DNA from: Flavobacterium selenitireducens
GTDB lineage: Bacteria; Bacteroidota; Bacteroidia; Flavobacteriales; Flavobacteriaceae
NCBI RefSeq assembly: GCF_014748335.1
Contig: NZ_JAAVIY010000008.1
Span: 62,001-126,000 of the forward strand
Length of the DNA stretch: 64,000 nt
Reading direction: 5' to 3'
A program made the translations under genes and the position numbers. The notes under the pieces are model-generated. The model made no database searches and was not told the origin of the DNA. It saw only the letters and a list, made by a program, of their open reading frames with translations. Of the stretch, positions 46,624 through 53,962 are shown piece after piece; the stretch's first letter is position 1, and each line of letters opens with the position of its first letter.

Positions 46624-47502
46624 ATGGAAACTACCAAGACTTACCTTTTCGTCGTAAACCCGATATCGGGCGACCTCGACAAAGCCGAAATCCTTTCGCA
46701 GGTAGAAACGTTCGCCAAATCCGAAGGCATCGCCATCACCACTTACGAAACTACCGGGAATGAGGACGAAAAAGCAGTGCTCGCGTTATACGAACAACAC
46801 AAACCTGACCGCATTCTAGTGGCCGGAGGCGATGGCACGATCAAAATGGTGGCGGAAGCCGTCGAGCACCAAGACGTGATCCTGGGTATTTTGCCGGCGG
46901 GATCGGCCAACGGGCTATCGGTAGATCTCAATTTTCCGACCGATATCGACGAAATTCTCAATATTGCCTTCCACAACGAGGCCATGGAAATCGACATGGT
47001 GTGCATCAACGGCGAAAAAAGCCTGCACCTGAGCGACATCGGGCTAAATGCGAACCTGGTGAAGAACTATGAGAACAGTTCCGTCAGGGGCAAGATCGGA
47101 TATGCGCTCCAAAGCATCGCCACTTTACAGGAACAGGATGATCCTTTTTCGGCCACGATTGAGGTCAACGGGCAAACCGTCGAAACCGAAGCCCGCATGA
47201 TCGTGTTCGCCAATTCACAAAAATACGGCACCGGAGTGACCATAAATCCGGTCGGAAAGATGGACGACGGCAAGTTCGAAATTGTCATACTGAAAAATCT
47301 TGATCTCGTCCTCATCAGCAAGATCGTCACGGGGAATATGCCGTTGGACACGGGCGAAGTCGAGATATTTTCTACAGAAAAGGCCAAGGTGACCACGAGT
47401 GTCCCTGTTCATTTCCAGATCGACGGGGAATATTTCGGAGAAGAATCCAACCTCGAAATGTCTATTCTTCCCAAGCAAATGAAAGTTGCGATCCCGAAGT
47501 GA
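46624..47502 (+). CDS. Diacylglycerol/sphingosine kinase-like lipid kinase
   Basis: The 292-residue member of the YegS/DagK lipid kinase family shows the nucleotide-binding GGDGT at residues 68-72, followed by LGILPAGSANGLS and the metal-site region DIGLNANLVKNYENSSVRGKIGY. It phosphorylates a lipid headgroup hydroxyl. Diacylglycerol and glycolipid substrates are both possible. Its neighbour 46510 is an App1-type lipid phosphatase, so the pair may act in opposite directions on one pool. The stop abuts the next convergent gene with no gap. Confidence 0.9.
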   Translation: METTKTYLFVVNPISGDLDKAEILSQVETFAKSEGIAITTYETTGNEDEKAVLALYEQHKPDRILVAGGDGTIKMVAEAVEHQDVILGILPAGSANGLSVDLNFPTDIDEILNIAFHNEAMEIDMVCINGEKSLHLSDIGLNANLVKNYENSSVRGKIGYALQSIATLQEQDDPFSATIEVNGQTVETEARMIVFANSQKYGTGVTINPVGKMDDGKFEIVILKNLDLVLISKIVTGNMPLDTGEVEIFSTEKAKVTTSVPVHFQIDGEYFGEESNLEMSILPKQMKVAIPK

Positions 47503-48672
47503 TTACTTGAACGGATGCCGTTGCTGCCACTCGGTTTTGGGCTCGAGGTAATCGAAGACACGGTCGAGTTTTTTGTTGATGAGCCGGTTGCGGTGCTTCA
47601 TGAACCCTATCATTTCTACAGGTTGCGCCCCAACCGAACTTTTTATCTCAAGAGCGGTCCGGGCGAACACGATTTCCCGAAATCCTTTATTGATCCCGAA
47701 TGCGATCATGTCGTATAGCATGTTCAGGTAAAGCATTTTTTCGCGTTGGACGCTTTCGTCGTAGCCGAGAAAATAGGTATCGAGAACATCGCCGTTTTTT
47801 ATCAGCGTGCTGAAGCCAACAAGTTTTCCGTCGTCGAAATAGCCGTAAAAAAGGAAGTTTCCGCCTAATTTTTCCTTGAGCGTCCTGAAATGGTTTTCGG
47901 CAAGGAAAAACGTATTGAACGGGGCATTTCGGGCGACGTGATGGTAAAGCTCGTTTATGGTTTTTTCATGTTGAAGGATGTCCTCGAGATGCATCTTTCG
48001 TTTCTCAAGCCCATCGGATTTTTTTCGCGCGCGTTTGAACTGGTCGCGGTATTTTTTGAGAAGGGAAGCGATGTAGTCATCGAACGAATTCCAGTCGGGG
48101 CGGATCTCAAGCACCATATTGGGCTGTGTCGAAAATTGAAAATAATCGGAAAATCCGGCAGTCTTGAACCGATCGGCTTTCGACTCGGAAAAATCCTTGA
48201 ACGTCACCAAATGTATGGGCTTGCCTCGTTTGCGATATTGCGATGCCAACGTGACTGAAGCGGCCTTCAACGCGAAGAGAACCGACGAATAATCTGCGGT
48301 TTTGCCCGATACGAACGCGTTCTGGCCCGTAAGCATGTTGTTTCCGATAAACATGACATGGGAGCTGAACCGCTTGAAGACAAAGTTGCGTACCGAAGTT
48401 TTGATGCAGCGGTCGCGTTCGCCGAAAGATTCGAGCGAGTTCAAGTCGAGGAATTGGCTCAGCGCGGCCGCAACGAGTTCGCTACCGTCGAAAACTCCGA
48501 TGAAATGGCATTCCATGTTTTGGGGAGCGGACGTCTCAAGAACCGAGAGATATCCGCAAGAAAGAAAGATATTCGCAGCCGCCAATTCGTCCCAAGCGGC
48601 GGGCAACTGGTCAACGCGGTCGTAAAGTGCAAACGAATATTCTTTTTCCAACATCCGGAATTGAGACTCCAA
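47503..48672 (-). CDS. GNAT/FemAB-like acetyltransferase-fold protein
   Basis: The 389-residue protein resembles the peptidoglycan-recognition / BioF2-like acyltransferases (DUF482-like): FLSCGYLSVLETSAPQNM near the start, LLKKYRDQFKRARKKSDG in the middle and DTYFLGYDESVQREKMLYLNMLYDMIAFGINKG near the end. The fold is GNAT-type, but the acyl donor and acceptor are unknown. An in-frame ATG at 48654 gives a slightly shorter product. It ends base to base with the lipid kinase stop. Confidence 0.72.
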   Translation of the reverse strand: MESQFRMLEKEYSFALYDRVDQLPAAWDELAAANIFLSCGYLSVLETSAPQNMECHFIGVFDGSELVAAALSQFLDLNSLESFGERDRCIKTSVRNFVFKRFSSHVMFIGNNMLTGQNAFVSGKTADYSSVLFALKAASVTLASQYRKRGKPIHLVTFKDFSESKADRFKTAGFSDYFQFSTQPNMVLEIRPDWNSFDDYIASLLKKYRDQFKRARKKSDGLEKRKMHLEDILQHEKTINELYHHVARNAPFNTFFLAENHFRTLKEKLGGNFLFYGYFDDGKLVGFSTLIKNGDVLDTYFLGYDESVQREKMLYLNMLYDMIAFGINKGFREIVFARTALEIKSSVGAQPVEMIGFMKHRNRLINKKLDRVFDYLEPKTEWQQRHPFK

Positions 48673-48734
48673 ATGTAAAGTTTCGGCTTATGGCGTGAGT
48701 CGGCTTAAGCAAAAATTTAACGTCGGAAATAAAA

Positions 48735-48763
48735 AAATCCCGCTGGGTAAATTGGCGGGATTT
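48735..48763 (-). terminator. Terminator of the DUF1761 gene
   Basis: Perfect 9-bp arms AAATCCCGC and GCGGGATTT with an 11-base loop and a T run on the minus strand lie 20 bases past the DUF1761 stop. Confidence 0.8.
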
Positions 48764-48783
48764 CGACGATTTGATTTCGGACC

Positions 48784-49269
48784 TTATTTCCAGGCACATA
48801 AGATGCCTCCCATGATAGCACAGGTTACGACCCAGTATCCGCCGGCGACGAGCACATACTTAAAACTCCGCTTCTCGTAAAGCGCGCTCGTCCCGACAAC
48901 GGGAAGCGCAAAGAACAATCCGGCCATCGAGCCATGAAGCGCGCCGTGTTTGAAAGTGCGATACGTCTCGCCGTAGGCTTGCATGTAATTGTCCAAAACC
49001 GAAGGATCCACGCCCTGGATGTCCATAGTCGCGCCATAAGCGCCTGCCTGGTGGACAACCAGGCTGTACAAAATCCAGCAGATGAAAAACGAATAGAGCA
49101 GGCAAAGCCCGAACACTTTTACCATGTTGAACTTTTCCTCAGGGTCGAACGTGATGCCCGCTTCTTTCATCCAGACGGTTCCGAACACTTTTGGATTGTA
49201 CCAGATCATGCCTACCGCAAGTGAGGCGAACGGCGCCACGAGCAGCGGCCAAAAATTGAAATCTTCCAT
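48784..49269 (-). CDS. DUF1761 membrane protein
   Basis: The 161-residue protein has four hydrophobic segments: FNFWPLLVAPFASLAVGMIWY, LCLLYSFFICWILYSLV, GSMAGLFFALPVVG and YVLVAGGYWVVTCAIMGGILCAWK. It carries the family motif WYNPKVFGTVWMKEAGI. Its function is unknown. It is followed by its own terminator. A TACATTTG-like element on the minus strand (49295-49302) is the likely -7 box, though no TTG is at the right distance. Confidence 0.85.
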   Translation of the reverse strand: MEDFNFWPLLVAPFASLAVGMIWYNPKVFGTVWMKEAGITFDPEEKFNMVKVFGLCLLYSFFICWILYSLVVHQAGAYGATMDIQGVDPSVLDNYMQAYGETYRTFKHGALHGSMAGLFFALPVVGTSALYEKRSFKYVLVAGGYWVVTCAIMGGILCAWK

Positions 49270-49471
49270 AATGTTATGTATTGGTTGGTAGACTCAAATG
49301 TACGGAAATAAGACAATCGTTAATGGCGGATAAAAGATTGCATTTAGTAGTGTTTTTGTAAGACTAAATTTATAAAATAACTTAATATTATGCATTTCAT
49401 CGATTTTATTTGTCGATTATCGATGTTTCGATTAGTTTTACGACGTCAAAAATTCCCAAAATCATTATCTG

Positions 49472-50320
49472 ATGAAAAAAATATTTACTCTTGCACTAAT
49501 CCTCGCCGCATCGACGCTTTTGGCAGCCATTCCCGCAGCTGAAAAAATTGCCCTCATCCGACTTTACAAAAACACGAACGGCGCCCAGTGGACCAATAAA
49601 TGGGATTTGAAAAAGCCCGAAACGCAATGGTACGGCATATCGATTAAGAACAATCAGGTTGTAGCGATCGACCTGTCGAACAATAATTTGAACGGTACGT
49701 TGCCGGTCGAGCTCGGAAACCTTACCGGATTGGTAAAACTTAACTTGTTCAAGAACAATCTTACGGGACAGGTTCCGGCCAGGATCGGCCAGTTGCAAAA
49801 CCTGCAATTCCTGAATCTTGCTTTCAATAAATTCGAGGGTGCGATCCCGACGTCCATCGGACAACTCTCGCAATTGCAAAGCCTTGAAATGTACATGAAC
49901 CGTTTTAGCGGAACGATTCCAGCCGAGATCGGGCAATTGTCCAAACTGCAAACGCTTTCACTGTACAACAATGAATTGGAAGGGGAATTGCCGACAAGCC
50001 TCTATGCGATGACATCACTGAAAGTGCTTTTGCTGAGCAGCAATAAACTCAACGGGAAGTTGAGCCCGGAAATGGGTAAATTGGCGGCACTTGAAAACCT
50101 TAGCCTTTTCGAGAATAAATTTGACGGACAAGTGCCCTTCGATCTTGAGAAGTTGAGAAACCTCAAAGAACTCAATATTTCCTATAATATGTTCAACGGA
50201 CTGGTTTCCCGCAAACTCGCCCAACTGGACACGCTACACATGACGATGCTCAACGAGCAAGGTGTTGCCACTACGCTCAAGGTTGAGAGAGACAACACTG
50301 CAATTGCCGACGAAGACTAG
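49472..50320 (+). CDS. Secreted leucine-rich repeat protein, plant-like LRR
   Basis: The 282-residue secreted protein (signal ending ASTLLAAIPA) is followed by an N-terminal cap (LIRLYKNTNGAQWTNKW) like those in front of plant LRR receptor ectodomains. About eight 23-24-residue repeats follow with the LxxLxxLxLxxNxLxGxIP pattern (LQFLNLAFNKFEGAIPTSIG). It has no T9SS C-terminal domain and no anchor, so it is probably periplasmic or released. The binding partner is unknown. The 200 bases upstream are AT-rich with no gene. Confidence 0.88.
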   Translation: MKKIFTLALILAASTLLAAIPAAEKIALIRLYKNTNGAQWTNKWDLKKPETQWYGISIKNNQVVAIDLSNNNLNGTLPVELGNLTGLVKLNLFKNNLTGQVPARIGQLQNLQFLNLAFNKFEGAIPTSIGQLSQLQSLEMYMNRFSGTIPAEIGQLSKLQTLSLYNNELEGELPTSLYAMTSLKVLLLSSNKLNGKLSPEMGKLAALENLSLFENKFDGQVPFDLEKLRNLKELNISYNMFNGLVSRKLAQLDTLHMTMLNEQGVATTLKVERDNTAIADED

Positions 50321-50344
50321 ATTTCTCATATACTATGTTTCTGC

Positions 50345-50372
50345 AAAAGGCCCGTTGTTCGACGGGCTTTTT
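50345..50372. terminator. Terminator after the LRR gene
   Basis: The stem with a GCCCGT / ACGGGC core, extended by A-T pairs and followed by six T residues, serves the LRR gene and possibly the convergent gene ending at 50372. Confidence 0.75.
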
Positions 50373-50668
50373 TATTGGCTTAACGCCGAGAGGATTTCGT
50401 TGGCCAAAAGTCCGCTTCCGCCTCCGTAGTGCGGAATGATAATGATTTCCGGCTTTTGCGCGCGAAATATTCCGCTTAAGTCTCGTTCGCTTTCATCGGG
50501 CAAACCGCAGCCCAGCAGCACGATGTCAAAATCGTTTTGGGCGAACAATGACACGGCGTCAAAGTCGGTTGCGGCGCCGAGCCCGAGCCAGTTTTCCCTG
50601 GCGTTGATCAGGCGCAGTACGGTTTCGGTGATTTCCGCGTGGCGGCCGACATACAATATCTTGATCAT
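50372..50668 (-). CDS. Receiver-like protein lacking the phosphoacceptor Asp
   Basis: This small protein of 98 residues (start MIKILYVGR) looks like a truncated response-regulator receiver: beta1 ILYVGRHAE, beta3 DFDIVLLGCGLPDES and beta4 PEIIIIPHYGGGSG. The usual phospho-Asp after beta3 (VLLD) is Gly here, so phosphorelay is unlikely. No sensor kinase gene is nearby. It may be an atypical signalling module or a decayed gene. The start could also be the ATG three codons upstream (50677). Confidence 0.65.
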   Translation of the reverse strand: MIKILYVGRHAEITETVLRLINARENWLGLGAATDFDAVSLFAQNDFDIVLLGCGLPDESERDLSGIFRAQKPEIIIIPHYGGGSGLLANEILSALSQ

Positions 50669-50769
50669 AGTTTCCAATTTTATTTCCTTAAAAATTTAGA
50701 CCCGACAAATTCGCATATGCCGGGCCTAAAAGCACCAATCAATCAAATCTCCGGATTGCCCGGAAAGTA

Positions 50770-51300
50770 TTATTGCTTAACGAACTGCAGCTCGATCGCA
50801 AAGCGAACTTCCTCGCTTACCAAAAGTCCGCCCGATTCCAACGCGGCGTTCCAGGTCAATCCCCAGTCTTTGCGATTCACTTTTCCCGTGATCGAAAACG
50901 CAGCCTTCGTATTTCCCCACGGATCCTGCAACAATCCGCCGTATTCCGCGTCGAGGGTGACGGGCTTCGTGAGGCCGTGCAACGTCAGATCGCCGGTAAG
51001 GGTATAATCGTCACCCGATTTTTTCACAAATCCGCCGGCCTTGAATGAAAGTTTAGGGAATTGTTCGGCGTCAAAAAAATCAGCGCTGCGCAAATGAGTA
51101 TCGCGGTCTGCGTTGCCGGTGTTGATCGAAGCGGTTTCTGCCGAGAATGCGATTTGAGCCGTGGTGAAATCGTCTCCATCCGTCTCTATGGTAGCTTCGA
51201 CATTGTCAAATTTTCCGGATACGTTGGTAAACATCATGTGTTTTACTTTAAATCCGATTTCTGAATGTGTAGGGTCGAGGACCCATTTTGTTGTTGACAT
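50770..51300 (-). CDS. YceI family protein
   Basis: The 176-residue lipocalin-like YceI protein begins MSTTKWVLDPTHSEIGFKVKHMMFTNVSGKFDN and has the family DRDTHLRSADFFDAEQFPKLSFK and DLTLHGLTKPVTLDAEYGG segments. YceI folds bind isoprenoid-type lipids. No signal peptide is seen, so it is probably cytosolic, unlike E. coli YceI. It lies next to a pirin gene in the same direction, and both kinds are often stress-linked. Confidence 0.92.
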   Translation of the reverse strand: MSTTKWVLDPTHSEIGFKVKHMMFTNVSGKFDNVEATIETDGDDFTTAQIAFSAETASINTGNADRDTHLRSADFFDAEQFPKLSFKAGGFVKKSGDDYTLTGDLTLHGLTKPVTLDAEYGGLLQDPWGNTKAAFSITGKVNRKDWGLTWNAALESGGLLVSEEVRFAIELQFVKQ

Positions 51301-51332
51301 AATATTTGAATTAGATGATTAGATAATTAGTC

Positions 51333-51375
51333 AATTAGCGAATTAGCGAATTAGCGAATTGGCGAATTGGCGAAT
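51333..51375. repeat. TTAGCGAA repeat tract
   Basis: Upstream of the YceI start this tract runs TCAATTAGCGAATTAGCG with three TTAGCGAA copies, then two TTGGCGAA variants. The 51301-51398 gap holds only this tract. Confidence 0.7.
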
Positions 51376-51398
51376 TTTTGAATTTACTTGTTTAGTGT

Positions 51399-52277
51399 TT
51401 ATTTGAGCGACATCGGAACTTCCATGAGCAGGATTTCGGCGTCTTGGGAGTTGGCGGTGATGTCGATCGCCGAAGTGTCCCAAATGCCGAGCCCGTCGCG
51501 TTCGTTGAGCGCAATGTTGCCGATCGAAAAATCGCCTTTGATCACGAACGCATAAATGCCGTTTCCGGATTTTTTGAGCGAATATTCCGCATTAGCGTCC
51601 TTGTCGAAAGTGCCCAAATGGAACCAGGCATCCTGATTGATCCAAACACCCTCATCGTCGGAATTGGGCGACAGTATTTGCTGGAGTTTGTTGTGACGGT
51701 CGCTCTGGTTCAGCGTGATCTGGTCGTATCGAGGCGTAACGTTGCGCTTGTTCGGATAAACCCAAATCTGAAGAAACTTCGTCAGCCGGTCCTTGTTCTT
51801 ATTGTATTCGCTGTGGAAAATTCCTGTCCCGGCGCTCATCACCTGGATGTCACCTTTGCGGATCACGGCAGTGTTGCCCATTGAATCCTGGTGTTCCAAG
51901 TCGCCTTCGAGCGGAATTGAAATAATTTCCATGTTGTCGTGAGGATGGCGTCCGAAGCCCATCCCGGCATCGACGCGGTCATCGTTCAAAACCCTCAGGA
52001 CGCCAAAGTGCATTCTCTCGGGATTGTGATAATTCGCGAAACTGAACGTGTGATGGGAATCGAGCCAGCCATGGCTTGCGTGACCTCTCGTATTGGCTTT
52101 GTGGAGCACCGTATTTTCAAGGACTTTAGATTCGGTATTCGGCAGATGATTGAAGCCGACAGGTTCGAGTTCCTTGATTTCATCGATGTCGTTCTTGAGC
52201 ACTTCGCCCATCGCGGCCGATGCTACGAACATTCCGGTTCTCATCAGCCCTTTCTTTATAAAATCTTTTCTGTCCAT
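51399..52277 (-). CDS. Pirin family protein with Tat-like leader
   Basis: The 292-residue pirin/cupin protein (quercetin dioxygenase-type fold) has metal-site residues visible as GRHPHDNMEIIS (two His) and GTGIFHSEYN (His and Glu). Unlike most pirins it begins with an extension, MDRKDFIKKGLMRTGMFVASAAMG, which resembles a twin-arginine-like or signal leader (only one Arg precedes KK, so Tat export is doubtful). The substrate is unknown. It is downstream of the repeat-rich region 52278-52758 and precedes the YceI gene. Confidence 0.85.
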   Translation of the reverse strand: MDRKDFIKKGLMRTGMFVASAAMGEVLKNDIDEIKELEPVGFNHLPNTESKVLENTVLHKANTRGHASHGWLDSHHTFSFANYHNPERMHFGVLRVLNDDRVDAGMGFGRHPHDNMEIISIPLEGDLEHQDSMGNTAVIRKGDIQVMSAGTGIFHSEYNKNKDRLTKFLQIWVYPNKRNVTPRYDQITLNQSDRHNKLQQILSPNSDDEGVWINQDAWFHLGTFDKDANAEYSLKKSGNGIYAFVIKGDFSIGNIALNERDGLGIWDTSAIDITANSQDAEILLMEVPMSLK

Positions 52278-52347
52278 TGCGTTGCGTTTTATTTACAAGG
52301 CAAAGTTGCGGCAGATTTGGGTCGTGGGCATTGAACTAGGACAAGAA

Positions 52348-52550
52348 ATTAATTAGCGAATTAGCGAATTAGCGAATTTGTCAATTAGATGATTAGTCGA
52401 TGAGATGATTAGTTGATGAGATGATTAGTCGATGAGAGGATTATTCGATGAGATGGATAGTCAATTAGATGATTAGTCGATGAGATGATTAGTCAATTAG
52501 ATGATTAGTCGATGAGATGGGTAGTCAATTAGATGACTGGTCAATTAGGC
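52348..52550. repeat. TTAGCGAA tract and 16-bp tandem array
   Basis: Three TTAGCGAA copies (52348-52378) run into ten tandem 16-bp units at 52391-52550 with consensus GATTAGTCGATGAGAT, units alternating with GATTAGTCAATTAGAT. Each unit is two degenerate 8-mers of the TTAG type, so array and tract look related. It is non-coding. The 52278-52758 stretch holds this array, the framed-hairpin repeat at 52578-52710 and no gene. Confidence 0.75.
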
Positions 52551-52577
52551 GAGGGATGGAGGTGGTTTGAAGCTGTT

Positions 52578-52710
52578 CCGGCTGTTCGCTAATAGTCCTC
52601 GCGGTCAACGCCCATTTTTTTATGCGTCGCGCCGGCTTCCTTCGGTCGCCGCGCCACGCATAAAAATGGAAGCGTTTACCGCTGCGGGCTATCCGCTTCC
52701 ATCCGGGCTA
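52578..52710. repeat. Framed-hairpin repeat, copy 2
   Basis: The left flank 52578-52602 (GGCTGTTCGCTAATAGTCCT) is followed by an imperfect 20-bp stem (52612-52631 with 52650-52669), the loop CGGCTTCCTTCGGTCGC and the right flank 52682-52704 (CTGCGGGCTATCCGCTTCCA). It shares flanks and loop with 41803-41930 but has another stem sequence. Confidence 0.65.
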
Positions 52711-52758
52711 GTTCCGCGTTGCGAGATCGGGCCGGCATGGTGGCATGATTCCTTACCG

Positions 52759-53261
52759 TCAGTGTTCCAAACGGAAATGCTTATCTGTCCTTAACAGATT
52801 CTCATCTTCGCAAATCCCGTATAAGGTGGCCAGCAAATCGCGCAGCTCGTCTGGCGGAAACATTGATTTTATGTATTTCTTTTTTCCGTTGTAATATACG
52901 ATCAGCGTTTTTACCGATCCGTCGCAGCACAGTTTATCATCCGCTGTAATATTGTCAAGGTCGGCCATATAAAGTTGCCTGCTCAGTTTCCTGAATGTTT
53001 CCGGTCGCAATTTCCCTACAAAATAACCTGTGCGTGAAGAATCGGTTTCCATATTTCCAGATTCTTTATACACCTTTCGGCATGCACGCTTACCGTGAGG
53101 TGTCGGTTTATTTCCAGATGATATGTCGGGCATTTTCCAAAACAGCCAGAAGTATGGAAAACGACTTTGTTCACCACAATATATGGTTTTTTCTCGCAGG
53201 CCGTCACGAATGCGATCGCCACCATCCACCAATATTTTCGTAAAGAGATTATAATTGCCAT
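52759..53261 (-). pseudogene. DUF6438-type lipoprotein, frameshifted
   Basis: The N-terminal part (53261 down to about 53070) reads MAIIISLRKYWWM, lipobox IAFVTACEKK and the family-like FHTSGCFGKCPTYHLEI. The C-terminal half (GYFVGKLRPETFRKLSRQLY, LIVYYNGKKKYIKSM) is in another frame. The frame moves back by one base at about 53060-53085, as if one base were lost. Both halves fit one DUF6438 protein of about 165 residues. It lies 28 bases downstream of the Crp/Fnr gene on the same strand. It is either a decayed gene or a base-call error. Confidence 0.7.
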
Positions 53262-53289
53262 TTCTGAATCGTTGCACATCGGCTAAAAA

Positions 53290-53871
53290 TCATCCTCCGG
53301 CCAACCGCTTGCGCACCTTGGACAAAAATTCCGGTGAGATCCCAAGGTAAGACGCAATGTAATGTTGGGCGACGCGCTGCGGTATCGTCGGGTAAAGCTG
53401 TAGGAATTCCAGGTATTTTTCGGTAGCGTTTTTGGAGACCGAATCGAAAAGTCGGTGTTGGGTCGCTGACAGGTTGCGTTGCACCAAAATCCGGAAGGCG
53501 CGTTCGAACTTTGGTACACGGGCAAAAAGCTCCTCTTTGCTTTCTGGCGTAAAAACCAGGAATTCGCAATCTTCAAGCGTTTCAATGAACACGCGGCTTG
53601 GCCTCGTTTCGTAAATGCTGAATGAAATATCGGACAACCAATTGTCTTCGACCGCAAATTGCAGCACGAGCTCGTTCCCTTCCTCGTCGATGTAATATTT
53701 ACGCACGCAGCCTTTCAGGACATAGGCTTCAAAATTGCACTTTTCCCCTTCGCGCAACATAATGGTCTTTTTCGGCACGAATTGGGGCTCGATCAACCCA
53801 TGCAGCACGGAAAACTCGGCTTCGGTAAACGAGACATAACGCGAAAGGTTGTGATTCAGGTTGGCTTCCAT
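53290..53871 (-). CDS. Crp/Fnr family transcriptional regulator
   Basis: The 193-residue protein has a cyclic-nucleotide-binding-type beta-roll (VPKKTIMLREGEKCNFEAYVLKGCVRKYYIDEEGNELVLQFAVEDNW) and a C-terminal helical DNA-binding domain (VAQHYIASYLGISPEFLSKVRKRLAGG). The effector may be a cyclic nucleotide or another ligand; the phosphate-binding cassette is not well conserved. The start is the ATG at 53871, and the extra 41 codons upstream overlap the divergent promoter. It is divergent from the large GAF gene. Confidence 0.85.
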   Translation of the reverse strand: MEANLNHNLSRYVSFTEAEFSVLHGLIEPQFVPKKTIMLREGEKCNFEAYVLKGCVRKYYIDEEGNELVLQFAVEDNWLSDISFSIYETRPSRVFIETLEDCEFLVFTPESKEELFARVPKFERAFRILVQRNLSATQHRLFDSVSKNATEKYLEFLQLYPTIPQRVAQHYIASYLGISPEFLSKVRKRLAGG

Positions 53872-53921
53872 TGGCAGATATTTGGCTAAAATTACCAAAA
53901 AATCTTGTTCTGCTTCAAGTT

Positions 53922-53949
53922 TTGCGAACAGCCAAAATTCGTAATTTTG
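53922..53949 (+). promoter_or_regulatory. Promoter of the 791-residue GAF gene
   Basis: TTG (53922-53924), a 17-base spacer and TAATTTTG (53942-53949) match the Bacteroidota consensus. The ATG follows 13 bases later, so the leader is very short. Confidence 0.65.
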
Positions 53950-53962
53950 CGTAATTAAAAAA

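Noticed and set aside
52391..52550. Could the 16-bp array be a CRISPR?
   Set aside because: Units are directly adjacent with no spacers, the repeats are too short, and no cas gene is near.
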